A stretch of DNA of 64,000 nucleotides from Cellulomonas pakistanensis (GCF_016862755.1 NZ_BONO01000016.1:41574-105573), one strand, 5' to 3'. Counted from the stretch's first letter, positions 52,178 through 61,478 are shown. The notes: generated by a model not told the origin, from the sequence alone. Translations and numbers: made by a program.

Positions 52178-52849
52178 TCAGCCCAGCGGGCCGAGGCGGC
52201 GCAGCAGCGCACCGGTCCGCCCGCCGACCCCGCGCGCGACGAGCGCGGCCAGGTCGTCCGGCACGTCCACGTCGTGCCGCAGGGTCGCGTCCGCGGGCAG
52301 CACGAGCTCCGCGTGCCCGAGCGCCCGGTGCGCAGCCGCCGACCCGCCGCCGAACGCCGGCCGCAGCGCCGTCCCGGCCCGCGCGGTCAGCAGCGTCGTC
52401 CCGGTCCCCTCGGCGTCGGGCAGCACGGCGAGCGGGTGCGCCTCGGCCGCCGCGAGCGCCGCGTCGAGCTCTGCGGGGTCGAGCCCGGGCAGGTCGCCCA
52501 GCAGCACCCCGACGTGCGCGGTCGGCGCCTCGGCGCGCGCCGCGGCCACGCCGGCGGAGACGGCGCGGTCGAGCGAGGCCCAGCCGGCGGCGTCGTCCGG
52601 CGCGGCGGGCGGCTCCGGCAGCGCCCGGACCCGCGGGAGCGCCGCCGCGCCGGCCGTGACCTCGGGATCCGCGGTGACGACGACCACCCGGGCCACCCGG
52701 GGCACCGCGAGCACCGCCTCGACGGTGTCCAGCGCCATCGCCCGCACCAGGGCGGCGCGCGCCCGCGCCTCCAGCACGTCGGCCAGGCGGGTCTTGCCCC
52801 GCCGCGCGTCCTTCACCGGGACGACGAGGACCCACCGACCGAGCAGCAC
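52178..52849 (-). CDS. fbiD: FbiD/CofC guanylyltransferase
   Basis: Protein of 223 aa with a MobA/CofC nucleotidyltransferase fold: WVLVVPVKDARRGKTRLADV (GTP loop), ARVVVVTADPEVTAG, LGDLPGLDPAELDAAL (metal-binding DLP), AEGTGTTLLTAR and FGGGSAAAHRALG. It activates phosphoenolpyruvate or phospholactate with GTP for FbiA. TAGGGT (52856-52861, coding strand) is six bases before the GTG and no ribosome binding site is present: likely leaderless. Confidence 0.92.
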   Translation of the reverse strand: MLLGRWVLVVPVKDARRGKTRLADVLEARARAALVRAMALDTVEAVLAVPRVARVVVVTADPEVTAGAAALPRVRALPEPPAAPDDAAGWASLDRAVSAGVAAARAEAPTAHVGVLLGDLPGLDPAELDAALAAAEAHPLAVLPDAEGTGTTLLTARAGTALRPAFGGGSAAAHRALGHAELVLPADATLRHDVDVPDDLAALVARGVGGRTGALLRRLGPLG

Positions 52850-52900
52850 GGACGCACCCTACGCGGGGCCGCGGCGCGGCGGCAGGCGCGTCCGGGCGCG

Positions 52901-53266
52901 TCAGCCCCGCACGCGGTCCAGGGCCGCGTCGATCTCGGCGCGCCGCCCCGCGACCAGCGCGTCGAACGCCGCGTCGGGCAGCGGGTGGTCAGCCGTGAAC
53001 CGGATCCCGCCCTTCGTCGCGTCGAACCCGTCGGGCGTCGCCAGCACCGCCGCCGTGACGTCCGAGCTGAACGGGTAGGCGGTGCAGCCGCGCGACCCGA
53101 CCGCCACGGCGACGAGCGGTCGGCCGCGGTGCCGGAAGGCCGCCATGCCGTAGCTGGTGCCCTCCTCGACGCCCGGGACGAGGGCCCGCGCCCGGTCGAG
53201 CAGCCGGGCGACCAGGTCCCGCTCCGGGCCGGTCAGCGACGCCACGTACTCCGTCACCTCGGTCAT
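52901..53266 (-). CDS. DUF1801 / YdhG-like protein
   Basis: Protein of 121 aa: VTEYVASLTGPERDLVARLL, VEEGTSYGMAAFRHRGRPLV and GIRFTADHPLPDAAFDALVA. This is the DUF1801 fold, related to frataxin-like YdhG proteins; function unproven. GAGGAGGAG precedes the ATG. Stands alone between fbiD and a small secreted protein. Confidence 0.85.
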   Translation of the reverse strand: MTEVTEYVASLTGPERDLVARLLDRARALVPGVEEGTSYGMAAFRHRGRPLVAVAVGSRGCTAYPFSSDVTAAVLATPDGFDATKGGIRFTADHPLPDAAFDALVAGRRAEIDAALDRVRG

Positions 53267-53414
53267 GGGTGCTCCTCCTCTGCCTCGCCGATCATGGCGG
53301 CGCTCCGCTCCGCTGCACACCCTCGCGATCACCCGGATGCCTGCTCGACGCGAGCGCCCGGCCGCCGATGGGAGGGGGTGACGGACGTCGGCGGGTCGGG
53401 CAGGGGGTGGGGCG

Positions 53415-53624
53415 ATGAGCACGCGGCAGCGCGTCATGTCCGCGCTCACCCTCGCGGGCTGCCTGTTCGGCGTCGTCGGCATCCCGCTCGGCTGGGGCGC
53501 GCAGGAGCCCGCGCGGTTCTGCGCGACCGCGGCCGACTGCCCGGACCTGCGCTGGTCGACGGCCGTGGTCCACACCGCCGCGGGCGCGGCGACGACCGTC
53601 CCGGCGGTCGCGCCGACGCCCTGA
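53415..53624 (+). CDS. Small exported or membrane protein
   Basis: Protein of 69 aa. The N-terminal hydrophobic segment SALTLAGCLFGVVGIPLGWG could be a signal peptide or anchor, followed by RFCATAADCPDLRWSTAVVH with two Cys. A G-rich sequence precedes the ATG. I do not recognise it; coding status is moderate because of length. Confidence 0.45.
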   Translation: MSTRQRVMSALTLAGCLFGVVGIPLGWGAQEPARFCATAADCPDLRWSTAVVHTAAGAATTVPAVAPTP

Positions 53625-53645
53625 CGGCCGGGTCCCCGAGCGGCC

Positions 53646-54209
53646 TCAGCAGTCGGTGTGGCCCGGCGCGCACCACTGGTGCCCGACGTCCACGACCAGC
53701 CGCGACCCGGCACCCGGCCCGGGGAGCACGAACGCCCGGAACGGCAGCCGCGCGCGCACGCCCAGCGCCACCGTCGAGACGCCCTCGAAGCTCCCGGCCC
53801 AGGCCACCTGCCGGAACGTCCGGTACCCCGCCGTGTTCACCAGGTCGCGCCCGGACCCGACGAAGAACGCGTCGGTCGGCAGCACGTTCACGCGCGCGAC
53901 CACCTCGAGGCGCGCCCCGCCGCGCACCGGGACCACGGCCCCGGACCCGTCCATGACGACCTGGCCGACGTACCGCACCGACCACGCCGTCAGCGGCCGG
54001 TCCACGTCGAGCACGAGCCGGTCGAAGCAGGCGTGCCGGCCGGCGCGGACGTTGGTGAGCTGACCCGCCGACATGCCGGGGACGCCCTTCGCGGTCGACC
54101 CCCAGACCTGCGCGCAGTACGGATGCGCCGACGCCGCAGGTGCGGCGAGCAGGCTCCCCCCGAGCAGCAGCGACAGGACGGACAGCAGGACGAGCAGTCG
54201 GCGGCGCAT
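53646..54209 (-). CDS. Secreted AMIN-like domain protein
   Basis: Protein of 187 aa with signal peptide RRRLLVLLSVLSLLLGGSLL ending AASA. The mature part reads GQLTNVRAGRHACFDRLVLD, VDRPLTAWSVRYVGQVVMDG and GVSTVALGVRARLPFRAFVL, then GSRLVVDVGHQW, typical of actinobacterial AMIN-like proteins. Cys in HPYCAQVWG, HACFDR and the tail CAPGHTDC may form disulfides. Likely cell-envelope located. GGGAG lies eight bases before the ATG. Confidence 0.85.
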   Translation of the reverse strand: MRRRLLVLLSVLSLLLGGSLLAAPAASAHPYCAQVWGSTAKGVPGMSAGQLTNVRAGRHACFDRLVLDVDRPLTAWSVRYVGQVVMDGSGAVVPVRGGARLEVVARVNVLPTDAFFVGSGRDLVNTAGYRTFRQVAWAGSFEGVSTVALGVRARLPFRAFVLPGPGAGSRLVVDVGHQWCAPGHTDC

Positions 54210-54325
54210 GGCGGTACTCCCTCGTACCCGGTCCACGCTCCGCCGGTCGGGCGTCGCCGTCAACGGGCCGTGGCACCCGTGGCGGGTGAGATCCGCGCGT
54301 CGCGCCGCTCGGGCACAATGGCGCG

Positions 54326-54898
54326 ATGACCCTGTGGCTGACCGGCGACGCCGACGCGGACCGCCTGCTCGACTCCGACCCGTTCGCGCTCCTCACCGGC
54401 ATGCTGCTCGACCAGCAGGTGACGATGGAGTCCGCGTTCGCCGGCCCGGCCAAGATCGAGCAGCGCATGGGCGGGTTCGACGTCCGGCGGATCGCCGAGG
54501 CCGACGCCGAGGAGTTCACCGCGCTGTGCGCCACGCCGCCCGCGGTGCACCGGTTCCCGGGCTCGATGGCCGGGCGCATCCAGGCGGTCGCCCGCGCGGT
54601 CGTCGACGACTACGACGGCGACGTCACGCGGATCTGGACCGAGGGCGACCCGGACGGCGCGACCGTGCTGAAGCGGCTCAAGGCGCTGCCCGGGTTCGGC
54701 GACCAGAAGGCGCGCATCTTCCTGGCGCTCCTGGCCAAGCAGCGCGGCGTCGCCCCCGCGGGCTGGCAGGAGGCGGCGGGCGCCTACGGCGACGACGTCC
54801 CGCGGTCGATCGCGGACGTGCGGGACCCCGACTCGCTGCGGCGGGTCCGCGAGACCAAGCAGGCCGCGAAGGCCGCCGCGCGCGCCGCCAAGGCCTGA
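54326..54898 (+). CDS. HhH-GPD-type base excision repair protein
   Basis: Protein of 190 aa. FALLTGMLLDQQVTMESAFA matches the DNA glycosylase core, and the helix-hairpin-helix LKALPGFGDQKARIFLALLA is clear. The tail is Lys/Ala-rich. Short actinobacterial members of this family are annotated as HhH-GPD base excision proteins, without a defined lesion. CACAAT (54314-54319) is six bases before the ATG and there is no ribosome binding site: leaderless. Confidence 0.9.
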   Translation: MTLWLTGDADADRLLDSDPFALLTGMLLDQQVTMESAFAGPAKIEQRMGGFDVRRIAEADAEEFTALCATPPAVHRFPGSMAGRIQAVARAVVDDYDGDVTRIWTEGDPDGATVLKRLKALPGFGDQKARIFLALLAKQRGVAPAGWQEAAGAYGDDVPRSIADVRDPDSLRRVRETKQAAKAAARAAKA

Positions 54899-54922
54899 CA
54901 CCGCCACGGGGCGGCCCGAACC

Positions 54923-55681
54923 TCACGCCACCCGTGCCGCCGACCCCAGCCAGTCGTCGAACGTCAGCCGCCCACGCACCGCACCCGGCCCGCCGCGGAG
55001 CGCACCGGACGCGAGGCCCGCGCCGTACCGGCCGGGCAGGCGCACCTCGACCACCCGGCGGCCGGCGCGGTCGTGCGCGGACAGCCGCCTGATCATCCCC
55101 GCGAGTGTGTCGTCGGCGGGTCCGACCAGGTCCGGTGCGCGGCCGACGGGGCCCGCCTCGGCGACCCCGACCAGGTGCTCGGCGACCTCCGCGGCCGCGA
55201 CCGGGCGGGTCAGCGTCCGGGGCGCGAGCGTGACCGGCCCCAGCGAGGCCCGGGACACGATCTGCCCGGCGAACTCGTGGAACTGCGCCGCCCGCACGAC
55301 CGTGTGCGGGACCGCCGCCGACGCGACCAGCCGCTCCTGCGCGAGCTTGCCCGCGTAGTAGGCCGCGTCGATCCCGTCGATGCCGACGATCGACAGCGCG
55401 ACGTGGTGCGGCACCCCGACCCGGTGCTCCGCCGCCAGGAGCCGACCGGTGGTCGCCGTGAAGAACGCGACAGAGCCCCTCGCGGACAGCGTCGGCGTCC
55501 CGAGCACGTCGACGACGGCGTCCGCGCCGGCGAGCGCGGCGTCGAGGGCGGCGTCCGGCCCGCCCGCGAGGTCGACGCCCGCCGATCGGCTCAGGACGAC
55601 GACGTCGTGCCCGCGCCCGCCGGCGACCCGCACCACGTGCCGTCCGACCGCGCCGGTCCCGCCGCAGACCACGATCCTCAT
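54923..55681 (-). CDS. NAD(P)-binding atypical SDR protein
   Basis: Protein of 252 aa: Rossmann start MRIVVCGGTGAVGRHVVRVA, VVVLSRSAGVDLAGG, later HHVALSIVGIDGIDAAYYAG with K in KLAQERLVA, and TVVRAAQFHEFAGQIV. Fits the NmrA/SDR_a5-like group of sugar-epimerase-related proteins. No substrate can be assigned. GTGAGGTGGGG precedes the ATG. Confidence 0.88.
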   Translation of the reverse strand: MRIVVCGGTGAVGRHVVRVAGGRGHDVVVLSRSAGVDLAGGPDAALDAALAGADAVVDVLGTPTLSARGSVAFFTATTGRLLAAEHRVGVPHHVALSIVGIDGIDAAYYAGKLAQERLVASAAVPHTVVRAAQFHEFAGQIVSRASLGPVTLAPRTLTRPVAAAEVAEHLVGVAEAGPVGRAPDLVGPADDTLAGMIRRLSAHDRAGRRVVEVRLPGRYGAGLASGALRGGPGAVRGRLTFDDWLGSAARVA

Positions 55682-55796
55682 CCGCCCCACCTCACCTCGA
55701 CAGCGCGCGGCCGGACGCCGCGGCACCTCCCCGACGACGTGGCGCGCCCCGATGTGAGGCCGGCGGCACGGGACCGCGCGGGACGGGCTCCGGACG

Positions 55797-56189
55797 TCAG
55801 CCCGCGAGGCCCTTCGGCACCGAGAGCCCGACGAGGCGCAGCAGCCGCACGACCGTCTCCTCGACGAACGTGTCCTCGGGCTCCTCGCCCTCGATCGCCA
55901 TCAGCCGCCGGACCTCCTTCGGCTGCACGTCGTCGACACCGATCGCCTCGGCCCACGTGGCGAACGCCTCCGCCTCGGCCTCGACGTCCACGGGCTCGCT
56001 CTCCGAGGGGTCGTCGTACAGGTCGCGCGGCTGGAACCCGAGGTAGAACCGCCCCAGGCCCTCGGGCGCCGGCCGGTAGTCGATGACGGCGATGTCGCTG
56101 TCCTGGACCTCGATCGCCAGGCTCGGCGTCGCCGCGAGGTCGCCGCCCCACTGCCCGCCGCCGTACTGGAACTTCTCGGACGTGCCCAC
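55797..56189 (-). CDS. Acidic hypothetical protein
   Basis: Protein of 130 aa beginning VGTSEKFQYGGGQWGGDLAA, then SLAIEVQDSDIAVIDYRPAP, GLGRFYLGFQPRDLYDDPSE and an acidic helical half ending RLLRLVGLSVPKGLAG. I do not recognise the family. I chose the GTG at 56187-56189 because GGGAGG lies six bases upstream; an ATG at 56210 gives 137 aa but has only a cramped GAGG. TAGCAT upstream near 56221-56226 may be the -10 element. Confidence 0.7.
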   Translation of the reverse strand: MGTSEKFQYGGGQWGGDLAATPSLAIEVQDSDIAVIDYRPAPEGLGRFYLGFQPRDLYDDPSESEPVDVEAEAEAFATWAEAIGVDDVQPKEVRRLMAIEGEEPEDTFVEETVVRLLRLVGLSVPKGLAG

Positions 56190-56320
56190 CGCGGGCCTCC
56201 CTCTCGTCATGCCTCGGCGTGATGCTATCCGCGTGCCGCGGCCACGCCCGGGACGCGGCACGCGGGTGATCCGTGCCCGCGCCGGTCGTGGGACCGGGGC
56301 CGTCCTGGCACGATCGCCGC

Positions 56321-56701
56321 ATGATCGTGGTGACGAGCGACGAGATCCCCGGCTACCGCATCCAGGCGGTGCTCGGCGAGGTCATGGGCCTGACCGTGCG
56401 CGCCACCAACATCGGGGCGAGCTTCACCGCGGGCTTCCGGTCGATCGGCGGCGGCGAGATCCCCGAGTACACGAAGATCATGTACGAGTCCCGGCACGAG
56501 GTGATGCGCCGGATGACCGACGAGGCCGTGCAGCGCGGGGCGAACGCGATCGTCGCCATGCGGTTCGACACCGACGCGATCGGCCAGTTCAGCGAGGTGT
56601 GCGCGTACGGCACCGCCGTGATCGCGGAGCCGATCCCGGCGGGCGAGCCCGGCGCGACGGGGCAGTCGGCGCAGATCGCGGGGCAGCAGCCGGGGCGCTG
56701 A
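56321..56701 (+). CDS. YbjQ/UPF0145 family protein
   Basis: Protein of 126 aa: IVVTSDEIPGYRIQAVLGEV, MGLTVRATNIGASFTAGFRS, IGGGEIPEYTKIMYESRHEV and RGANAIVAMRFDTDAIGQFS, the full DUF74 pattern. The family forms pentamer-like assemblies of unknown role. The tail is Gln/Gly-rich. CACGAT (56309-56314) is six bases before the ATG; leaderless. Confidence 0.93.
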   Translation: MIVVTSDEIPGYRIQAVLGEVMGLTVRATNIGASFTAGFRSIGGGEIPEYTKIMYESRHEVMRRMTDEAVQRGANAIVAMRFDTDAIGQFSEVCAYGTAVIAEPIPAGEPGATGQSAQIAGQQPGR

Positions 56702-56711
56702 CGGCGAGGGT

Positions 56712-56766
56712 GCACGAGACACGTCCGGGGTGCCCTCCGTGCGGGCACTCCCGGGGTGTCTCGTGC
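56712..56766. terminator. Inverted repeat between convergent ybjQ-like and comB-like genes
   Basis: Arms 56712-56722 (gcacgagacac) and 56756-56766 (gtgtctcgtgc) are perfect; an inner imperfect extension pairs tgcc with ggca. Same outer arm as the repeat at 30731. Bidirectional terminator by position. Confidence 0.55.
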
Positions 56767-56789
56767 GCCCCGGACGCCCGCGGGCGCCG

Positions 56790-57557
56790 CTAGGCCGCCA
56801 CGAAGGCGCCGTCGCGCAGGATCGGGACCGACCGGCCGGCGCCGACCTCGGCCGCGAGCGCGACGTCGTCCGACCACCCGGACCCGGCCAGCTCGACGCC
56901 GCTGACGCACGCGCGCAGCGCTGCCGGCACGTCGCCCGCCACCTCGCGGTACGCCCCGACCGCCGCGCACGCCTCCGGCGTGGGCCGCGCGCCCGGCGCG
57001 CCGGACAGCGCCGCGAGCACCGCCCCGGCGCCCCACAGGTCCTCGACCGCCGGGCGCAGCGACCCGTCGGGCCACCGCTCCCCCGCCGCGACGACCGCCA
57101 CCACGGCGTCCTCGTCGCGCACCTGCGCCGCGATCCACCGGGCCACCGCACCCGCGTTCCGCAGCGACCCCGCGACCACGGCACCGGCGCGGTGGGCCAG
57201 CGCGTGCGCGATCGTCGACCCGTTCGGGGACGGCAGCACCACGCGGTGCACCCCCACCGCGTCCCGCAGGCTCGCGGGCGAGAGCGTCAGGTCGCCGGGC
57301 GACGCCGCGGACCGCGGGACCGCGAGCGCCGCGCCGCGACGCCGCGCGTGCTCAGCCGCGTCGCCGTCCCGGGACGGGTACGGCAGCACCGCCATGCCCC
57401 CGTCGACCGCGACGGACACGGCGGTCGTGAACGACAGCACGTCGACGACCACGACGACGTCGGCGCCGTCGCCGACGGCCAGCGCGCCGGTCGGCCCCCA
57501 GTCGAACCGGAGGCGCCACGCGGACCGAGCCCCAGCGCCTGTGAGCTGGGCCGTCAT
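56790..57557 (-). CDS. 2-phosphosulfolactate phosphatase-like protein (ComB family)
   Basis: Protein of 255 aa: VVVVVDVLSFTTAVSVAVDG, VVLPSPNGSTIAHALAHRAG, VVAGSLRNAGAVARWIAAQV and AVEDLWGAGAVLAALSG, matching the ComB fold. In archaea ComB makes sulfolactate for coenzyme M; most bacterial homologues act elsewhere and their substrates are unclear. No ComA or ComC is nearby. The ATG overlaps the stop of the DUF5615 toxin gene, an odd coupling. Confidence 0.85.
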   Translation of the reverse strand: MTAQLTGAGARSAWRLRFDWGPTGALAVGDGADVVVVVDVLSFTTAVSVAVDGGMAVLPYPSRDGDAAEHARRRGAALAVPRSAASPGDLTLSPASLRDAVGVHRVVLPSPNGSTIAHALAHRAGAVVAGSLRNAGAVARWIAAQVRDEDAVVAVVAAGERWPDGSLRPAVEDLWGAGAVLAALSGAPGARPTPEACAAVGAYREVAGDVPAALRACVSGVELAGSGWSDDVALAAEVGAGRSVPILRDGAFVAA

Positions 57558-57934
57558 ACCTGATCCGTGGACACGGCCCGCCGGGGCCAGGCCACGATCT
57601 CCGCGGCCCGCAGCTCGACGCGGTCCGCCGCGTCGAACGCCGCGAGGACGGTGGACAGGGACCGCTCGACCACGAGGAGCAGGTCGTCGTCGGTGATGTT
57701 GCCGGTCGCGACCACCAGCAGACGCCGTTGCCGCCCGTGCAGCTGGTGCGTGATCTGGAAGTCGGCGTCATTCGTGACGACGACGCGGTTCTCGGCGTCC
57801 GCCCGGGCGGCGACCTCGGCGTCCGGCGTCCGATTGCCATGCGGCAGATCCCTCGTGTGCACGGCGTCGTGCCCGTGCCGGACGAGGGCTCGCACGAGCC
57901 GTGGTGGGAGCTGCGCGTCGACCAGGAACTTCAC
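57554..57934 (-). CDS. DUF5615 PIN-like toxin
   Basis: Protein of 126 aa beginning VKFLVDAQLPPRLVRALVRH, GHDAVHTRDLPHGNRTPDAE and RVVVTNDADFQITHQLHGRQ, the catalytic Asp pattern of DUF5615 (Mut7-C/PIN-like) ribonucleases. Paired with the overlapping DUF433 gene it forms a type II toxin-antitoxin module. The GTG at 57932-57934 overlaps the antitoxin stop. Confidence 0.9.
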   Translation of the reverse strand: MKFLVDAQLPPRLVRALVRHGHDAVHTRDLPHGNRTPDAEVAARADAENRVVVTNDADFQITHQLHGRQRRLLVVATGNITDDDLLLVVERSLSTVLAAFDAADRVELRAAEIVAWPRRAVSTDQV

Positions 57935-58164
57935 GCGGCACTGACGGGGAGGACCGTGTGCCCGCCCGCCGCGAGCGCCCCGTACTCGAGCGCGGCGAGC
58001 AGGTCGTCGGCCTCGAGGTCGGGGTAGTCGTCGAGGATCGCCTCTGCCGACATGCCCGCTGCCATCAGCTCCAGCAGCATCGACACCGGGTAGCGCAGCC
58101 CGCGCACGACCGGCCGACCGTGGCAGATGCCCGGGTCGGAGGTGATGCGGTCGAGGCGCGACAT
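57931..58164 (-). CDS. DUF433 antitoxin
   Basis: Protein of 77 aa: RITSDPGICHGRPVVRGLRY, PVSMLLELMAAGMSAEAILD, DYPDLEADDLLAALEYGALA. DUF433 proteins carry a small helical DNA-binding fold and act as antitoxins to DUF5615 partners. TACGAT (58172-58177, coding strand) is seven bases before the ATG: leaderless start. Confidence 0.92.
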   Translation of the reverse strand: MSRLDRITSDPGICHGRPVVRGLRYPVSMLLELMAAGMSAEAILDDYPDLEADDLLAALEYGALAAGGHTVLPVSAA

Positions 58165-58217
58165 GCCCTCGATCGTATCCAGGGCACGCTCGGCGCGACA
58201 GGTCGTCCTGCCTCGCC

Positions 58218-59036
58218 TCAGCGGTCGGCGCTGCCGACTCCCGCCGCGTCCTTCCAGCCGCGCGCGTACGCCTCCGCGGTGCCCTCGGCGAACATGTCGT
58301 CCGGCCCCGTGCGCACGAGCACCCGCGCCCCCGGGCCGTCCTCGGCGGTGACGACGTGCGCCATCCCCCGGACGACGGCGAGCGGACGCCCGGTCGCCTT
58401 GCCCTTGACGAGCTCGGCGGCCGCGGCGATCTCGTCCGCGACGGCCGCCATGCTGACCTGGAGCGGCCGCCCGTGCGTGTCGGTCGAGCCCCGCAGGTCG
58501 TCGAGCACCCGCACCCCGGCGGCGCCGATCGCGATGTCGGTCTGCCCCTGGCGCCAGGGCCGTCCGGCGGTGTCGGTGACGACCACGCCGACGCGCACCC
58601 CGAACCGCGCGGACAGCGCCGCGCGCAGCGCCCGGGCCGTCGCGTCCGGGTCGACCGGCAGCAGCAGGACGGTGCCGTCGTCGGTGTTCGACGCGTCGAC
58701 GCCCGCCGCGGCCATGACCAGGCCGAGCCGGTTCTCGACGATCCGCGTGACGCCGCCCGGGTGCTCGCGGGTGGCGACGACCCGCACGGTCTCGGCCGTG
58801 ATGGCCGCCTCGCGGTCCTCGGCCTGGACCACGCGGCCCTCCGCCTTGGACACGACCTTGCTCGTCACGACGAGGACGTCGCCGTCCGCGGGCGCGGTCG
58901 CCGGCCGGGCCGCGGCGTCCGCCGCCAGGGCGTCGCCGAGCAGCGCGGCCAGGTCGTCGCCGGGACGCACCTCGCCGATCCCGGGGACGCCCCAGGCGGT
59001 GAGGACGTCCGCGGCGACGGACACCGGCTCGGGCAC
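58218..59036 (-). CDS. cofE: CofE, F420-0:gamma-glutamyl ligase (FbiB N-terminal type)
   Basis: Protein of 272 aa that adds glutamates to F420-0. Motifs: [80 protein letters not shown]. It lacks the C-terminal nitroreductase-like domain fused to it in mycobacterial FbiB. The GTG at 59034-59036 begins two bases after the FGD stop, so FGD and CofE form an operon. Confidence 0.93.
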   Translation of the reverse strand: MPEPVSVAADVLTAWGVPGIGEVRPGDDLAALLGDALAADAAARPATAPADGDVLVVTSKVVSKAEGRVVQAEDREAAITAETVRVVATREHPGGVTRIVENRLGLVMAAAGVDASNTDDGTVLLLPVDPDATARALRAALSARFGVRVGVVVTDTAGRPWRQGQTDIAIGAAGVRVLDDLRGSTDTHGRPLQVSMAAVADEIAAAAELVKGKATGRPLAVVRGMAHVVTAEDGPGARVLVRTGPDDMFAEGTAEAYARGWKDAAGVGSADR

Positions 59037-59038
59037 GG

Positions 59039-60058
59039 TCAGCGCACCAGCTTCGGCAGCACGTCGCGGCCGAACACGTCGAGCCACTCGCGCTGGTTGC
59101 GGCCCACGTTGTGCAGGTAGATGCGGTCGAACCCGAGGTCGACGTACTTCTGGATCTCGGCGCGGTGCACGTCGGGGTCGGCCGAGATGACCATGCGGCC
59201 CTCGAAGTCCTCCGGGCGCACCAGCTTGGCCATCTGCGCGAAGTCGAACGGCGAGCGGATGTCGCCCTTGGGGAACTTCATGCCGCCGTTGGGCCACTCG
59301 ACCATGGCGTTCTCGAGCGCCTGCTCGTCGGTGTCGGCCCAGGACAGGTGCAGCTGCAGCACCTTCGGCAGGTCCTCGGGGTTCCGGCCCGACTCGCGGA
59401 CGCCCTCGTCGAACTTCCCGAACAGGCCGCTGATCTTCTCCAGCGGGGCGCCGACCGTGATGAGGCCGTCGGCGTGCTTGCCCGCGCGCTTGGCGGTGAC
59501 GGGGCCGGCCGTGGCGACGAGGATCTCCGGGGCGACCTCCGGCATGGTCCACAGCCGGGTCGACTCGACCTTGTAGAACTGGCCCGCGTGCTTGACGTCC
59601 TTGCCCGCGAGCGACGCCGAGAACAGCTTCTTGATGATGTCGATGGCCTCGAACATCCGGTTGATGCGCTCGGGCGCCTCGGGCCAGTACTGCGCGGTGA
59701 TGTGCTCGTTCAGCGCCTCGCCGGAGCCCAGGCCCAGCCAGTGCCGGCCCGGGTACATCGCGGCGAGCGTCGCGGACGCCTGCGCGACCATCGCCGGGTG
59801 CCAGCGGAACGTCGGGGCGGTCACGCCCGGGCCCATGTCGCCCGTGGTGCGCTCGCCGAGCGCGGCCAGCACGTTCCACACGAACGCCGACTGCCCCTGC
59901 TGCGGCACCCACGGCTGGTAGTGGTCGGCCGCCATCGTGCCGAGGAACCCCTGCTGCTCCGCGTAGGCGGACAGCTCGACCGCCTCGGTCGGATGGAACT
60001 GCTCCAGCATCGCCGCGTACCCGACCTGCAGGCCCTCGGCCACCACACCCTGTGCCAC
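59039..60058 (-). CDS. fgd: F420-dependent glucose-6-phosphate dehydrogenase
   Basis: Luciferase-fold enzyme of 339 aa that oxidises glucose-6-phosphate and makes F420H2. [77 protein letters not shown] and [20 protein letters not shown] follow FGD1 closely, including the HxP-containing F420 region. Its presence shows that the host uses reduced F420. GAGGGAGA lies about nine bases before the GTG start. Confidence 0.94.
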   Translation of the reverse strand: MAQGVVAEGLQVGYAAMLEQFHPTEAVELSAYAEQQGFLGTMAADHYQPWVPQQGQSAFVWNVLAALGERTTGDMGPGVTAPTFRWHPAMVAQASATLAAMYPGRHWLGLGSGEALNEHITAQYWPEAPERINRMFEAIDIIKKLFSASLAGKDVKHAGQFYKVESTRLWTMPEVAPEILVATAGPVTAKRAGKHADGLITVGAPLEKISGLFGKFDEGVRESGRNPEDLPKVLQLHLSWADTDEQALENAMVEWPNGGMKFPKGDIRSPFDFAQMAKLVRPEDFEGRMVISADPDVHRAEIQKYVDLGFDRIYLHNVGRNQREWLDVFGRDVLPKLVR

Positions 60059-60165
60059 GAACGCTCTCCCTCGTGCCCGGGGCGCGCGGACGCGCGTCCC
60101 ACCGTCGAGCCTAACCAGCGGGTGTTACGGGGACATTCCGGTTCCGGGCCGCGTGCGGCCGGATC

Positions 60166-60543
60166 TCACGCCCCGCGGAGCAGGTGCGCCAGGTGCCCCC
60201 GCGCGTGCAGCCGCGCGGCGACCGCCTCGCTCACCTCCGCGAAGACGTTCTCCGAGCGCTGGACGCCGAACGCACCGCCCATCGCCCCGGCGCCCGAGTC
60301 ACGGGCGAACCGCGCGACCGGCGTGCCCTGGTGGTCGAAGAACCGCACCGTGTAGACGAGCCGCTGGTTCTTCCGCCCGGCGAGCGCCCCGAGCAGGGCG
60401 GTGGCGGTCGCGCTGCCGCGCGTCACCTCCCACGAGCCGTCCGGACCGGTCGACACCGCGAACCCGTGCTCGCCCAGCGCCTCGGCCAGCGCGGCGCGGG
60501 CGGCGTCCGGGTGCCCAGACAGGAAGTAGTCGGCGCTCGCCAC
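60166..60543 (-). CDS. Hypothetical protein
   Basis: Protein of 125 aa starting VASADYFLSGHPDAARAALA, with a beta-rich middle (GSWEVTRGSATATALLGALA, RLVYTVRFFDHQGTPVARFA) and helical end. I do not recognise the family. GAGAGGA lies six bases before the GTG. It sits between FGD and the LysR gene, all leftward. Confidence 0.7.
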   Translation of the reverse strand: MASADYFLSGHPDAARAALAEALGEHGFAVSTGPDGSWEVTRGSATATALLGALAGRKNQRLVYTVRFFDHQGTPVARFARDSGAGAMGGAFGVQRSENVFAEVSEAVAARLHARGHLAHLLRGA

Positions 60544-60629
60544 GGCGGTCCTCTCTCGTCGTCGGCCCGGCCGCTGCGGACGGGCCGGGCGCGACCGTAG
60601 CGCAGGACGGCGTGCGGGGGCGCCGCGGG

Positions 60630-61478
60630 TCAGCGCGGTGCCTGGCCGAGGATCGCGGAGGTCAGCGCCTCGATCGGCTCCCGCGGCGAGGTCGGGTTGG
60701 CCACCAGCGTGATGTCGACGTCGCCGAGGTCGGGCAGCCCGAGCGCCGCGGCCGGCAGCTGCACCAGGTCCTCGGGCAGCAGGCTCTGCGGCAGCACCGC
60801 GATGCCGAGCCCCGCGCGCAGGGCGGCGAGCACGCCGTTCACCTCGACGACCTTGCACGTGGTGCGCCACGGCCGGCCCGCGTCGGTCAGCGCGCGGACG
60901 GCGGCCTGCCGGGTCAGCGACGCGCCCTGGTACGTGATGAGCGGGACGGGCGCCTCGGCGTCGACCGCGGTGCCGGGCACCGCCACCCACACCAGCCGGT
61001 CGCGCCGCACGAGCTGCCCCTCGGCCTGGCCGGTCGCCTCCTTGATGTAGACGAGGTCGAGCTGCCCGGCCCGCAGCCGCCGGTGCAGCGCGCCGCTCTG
61101 GGCGACGGTCAGCTCGAGGTTGATCCGCGGGTGCAGGCGGCGGAAGTCGCGGAGCACGCGCGGCAGCTGCGCCAGCGCCAGGTCGTCGGCGGCGCCGAAC
61201 CGCAGCCGCCCGTGCATGGCCGAGCCGGTGAAGTACCGGGTCGCCTCGTCGTGCGCCGCGAGGATCGTCCGGGCGAACGTCGCCATCGCCTGCCCGTCGT
61301 CGGTGAGCGCCACCCCGCGGGTGTCCCGGTCGAGCAGCCGACGCCCGGCGGCGTCCTCGAGCTTGCGCACGTGCTGGCTGACCGTGGGCTGCGAGAGGGA
61401 CAGCCGCGCCGCGGCGCGCGTGAAGTTCAACGTCTCGGAAACCGCGAGGAAAGTCCGCAGCTGGTCGGGGTCAAGCAC
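60630..61478 (-). CDS. LysR-family transcriptional regulator
   Basis: Protein of 282 aa: HTH DQLRTFLAVSETLNFTRAAA, RLSLSQPTVSQHVRKLEDAA, RRLLDRDTRGVALTDDGQAM, then the substrate domain HGRLRFGAADDLALAQLPRV...LDLVYIKEATG. Divergent from the MFS exporter, which it presumably controls. GAGGAG lies five bases before the GTG. Confidence 0.92.
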   Translation of the reverse strand: MLDPDQLRTFLAVSETLNFTRAAARLSLSQPTVSQHVRKLEDAAGRRLLDRDTRGVALTDDGQAMATFARTILAAHDEATRYFTGSAMHGRLRFGAADDLALAQLPRVLRDFRRLHPRINLELTVAQSGALHRRLRAGQLDLVYIKEATGQAEGQLVRRDRLVWVAVPGTAVDAEAPVPLITYQGASLTRQAAVRALTDAGRPWRTTCKVVEVNGVLAALRAGLGIAVLPQSLLPEDLVQLPAAALGLPDLGDVDITLVANPTSPREPIEALTSAILGQAPR

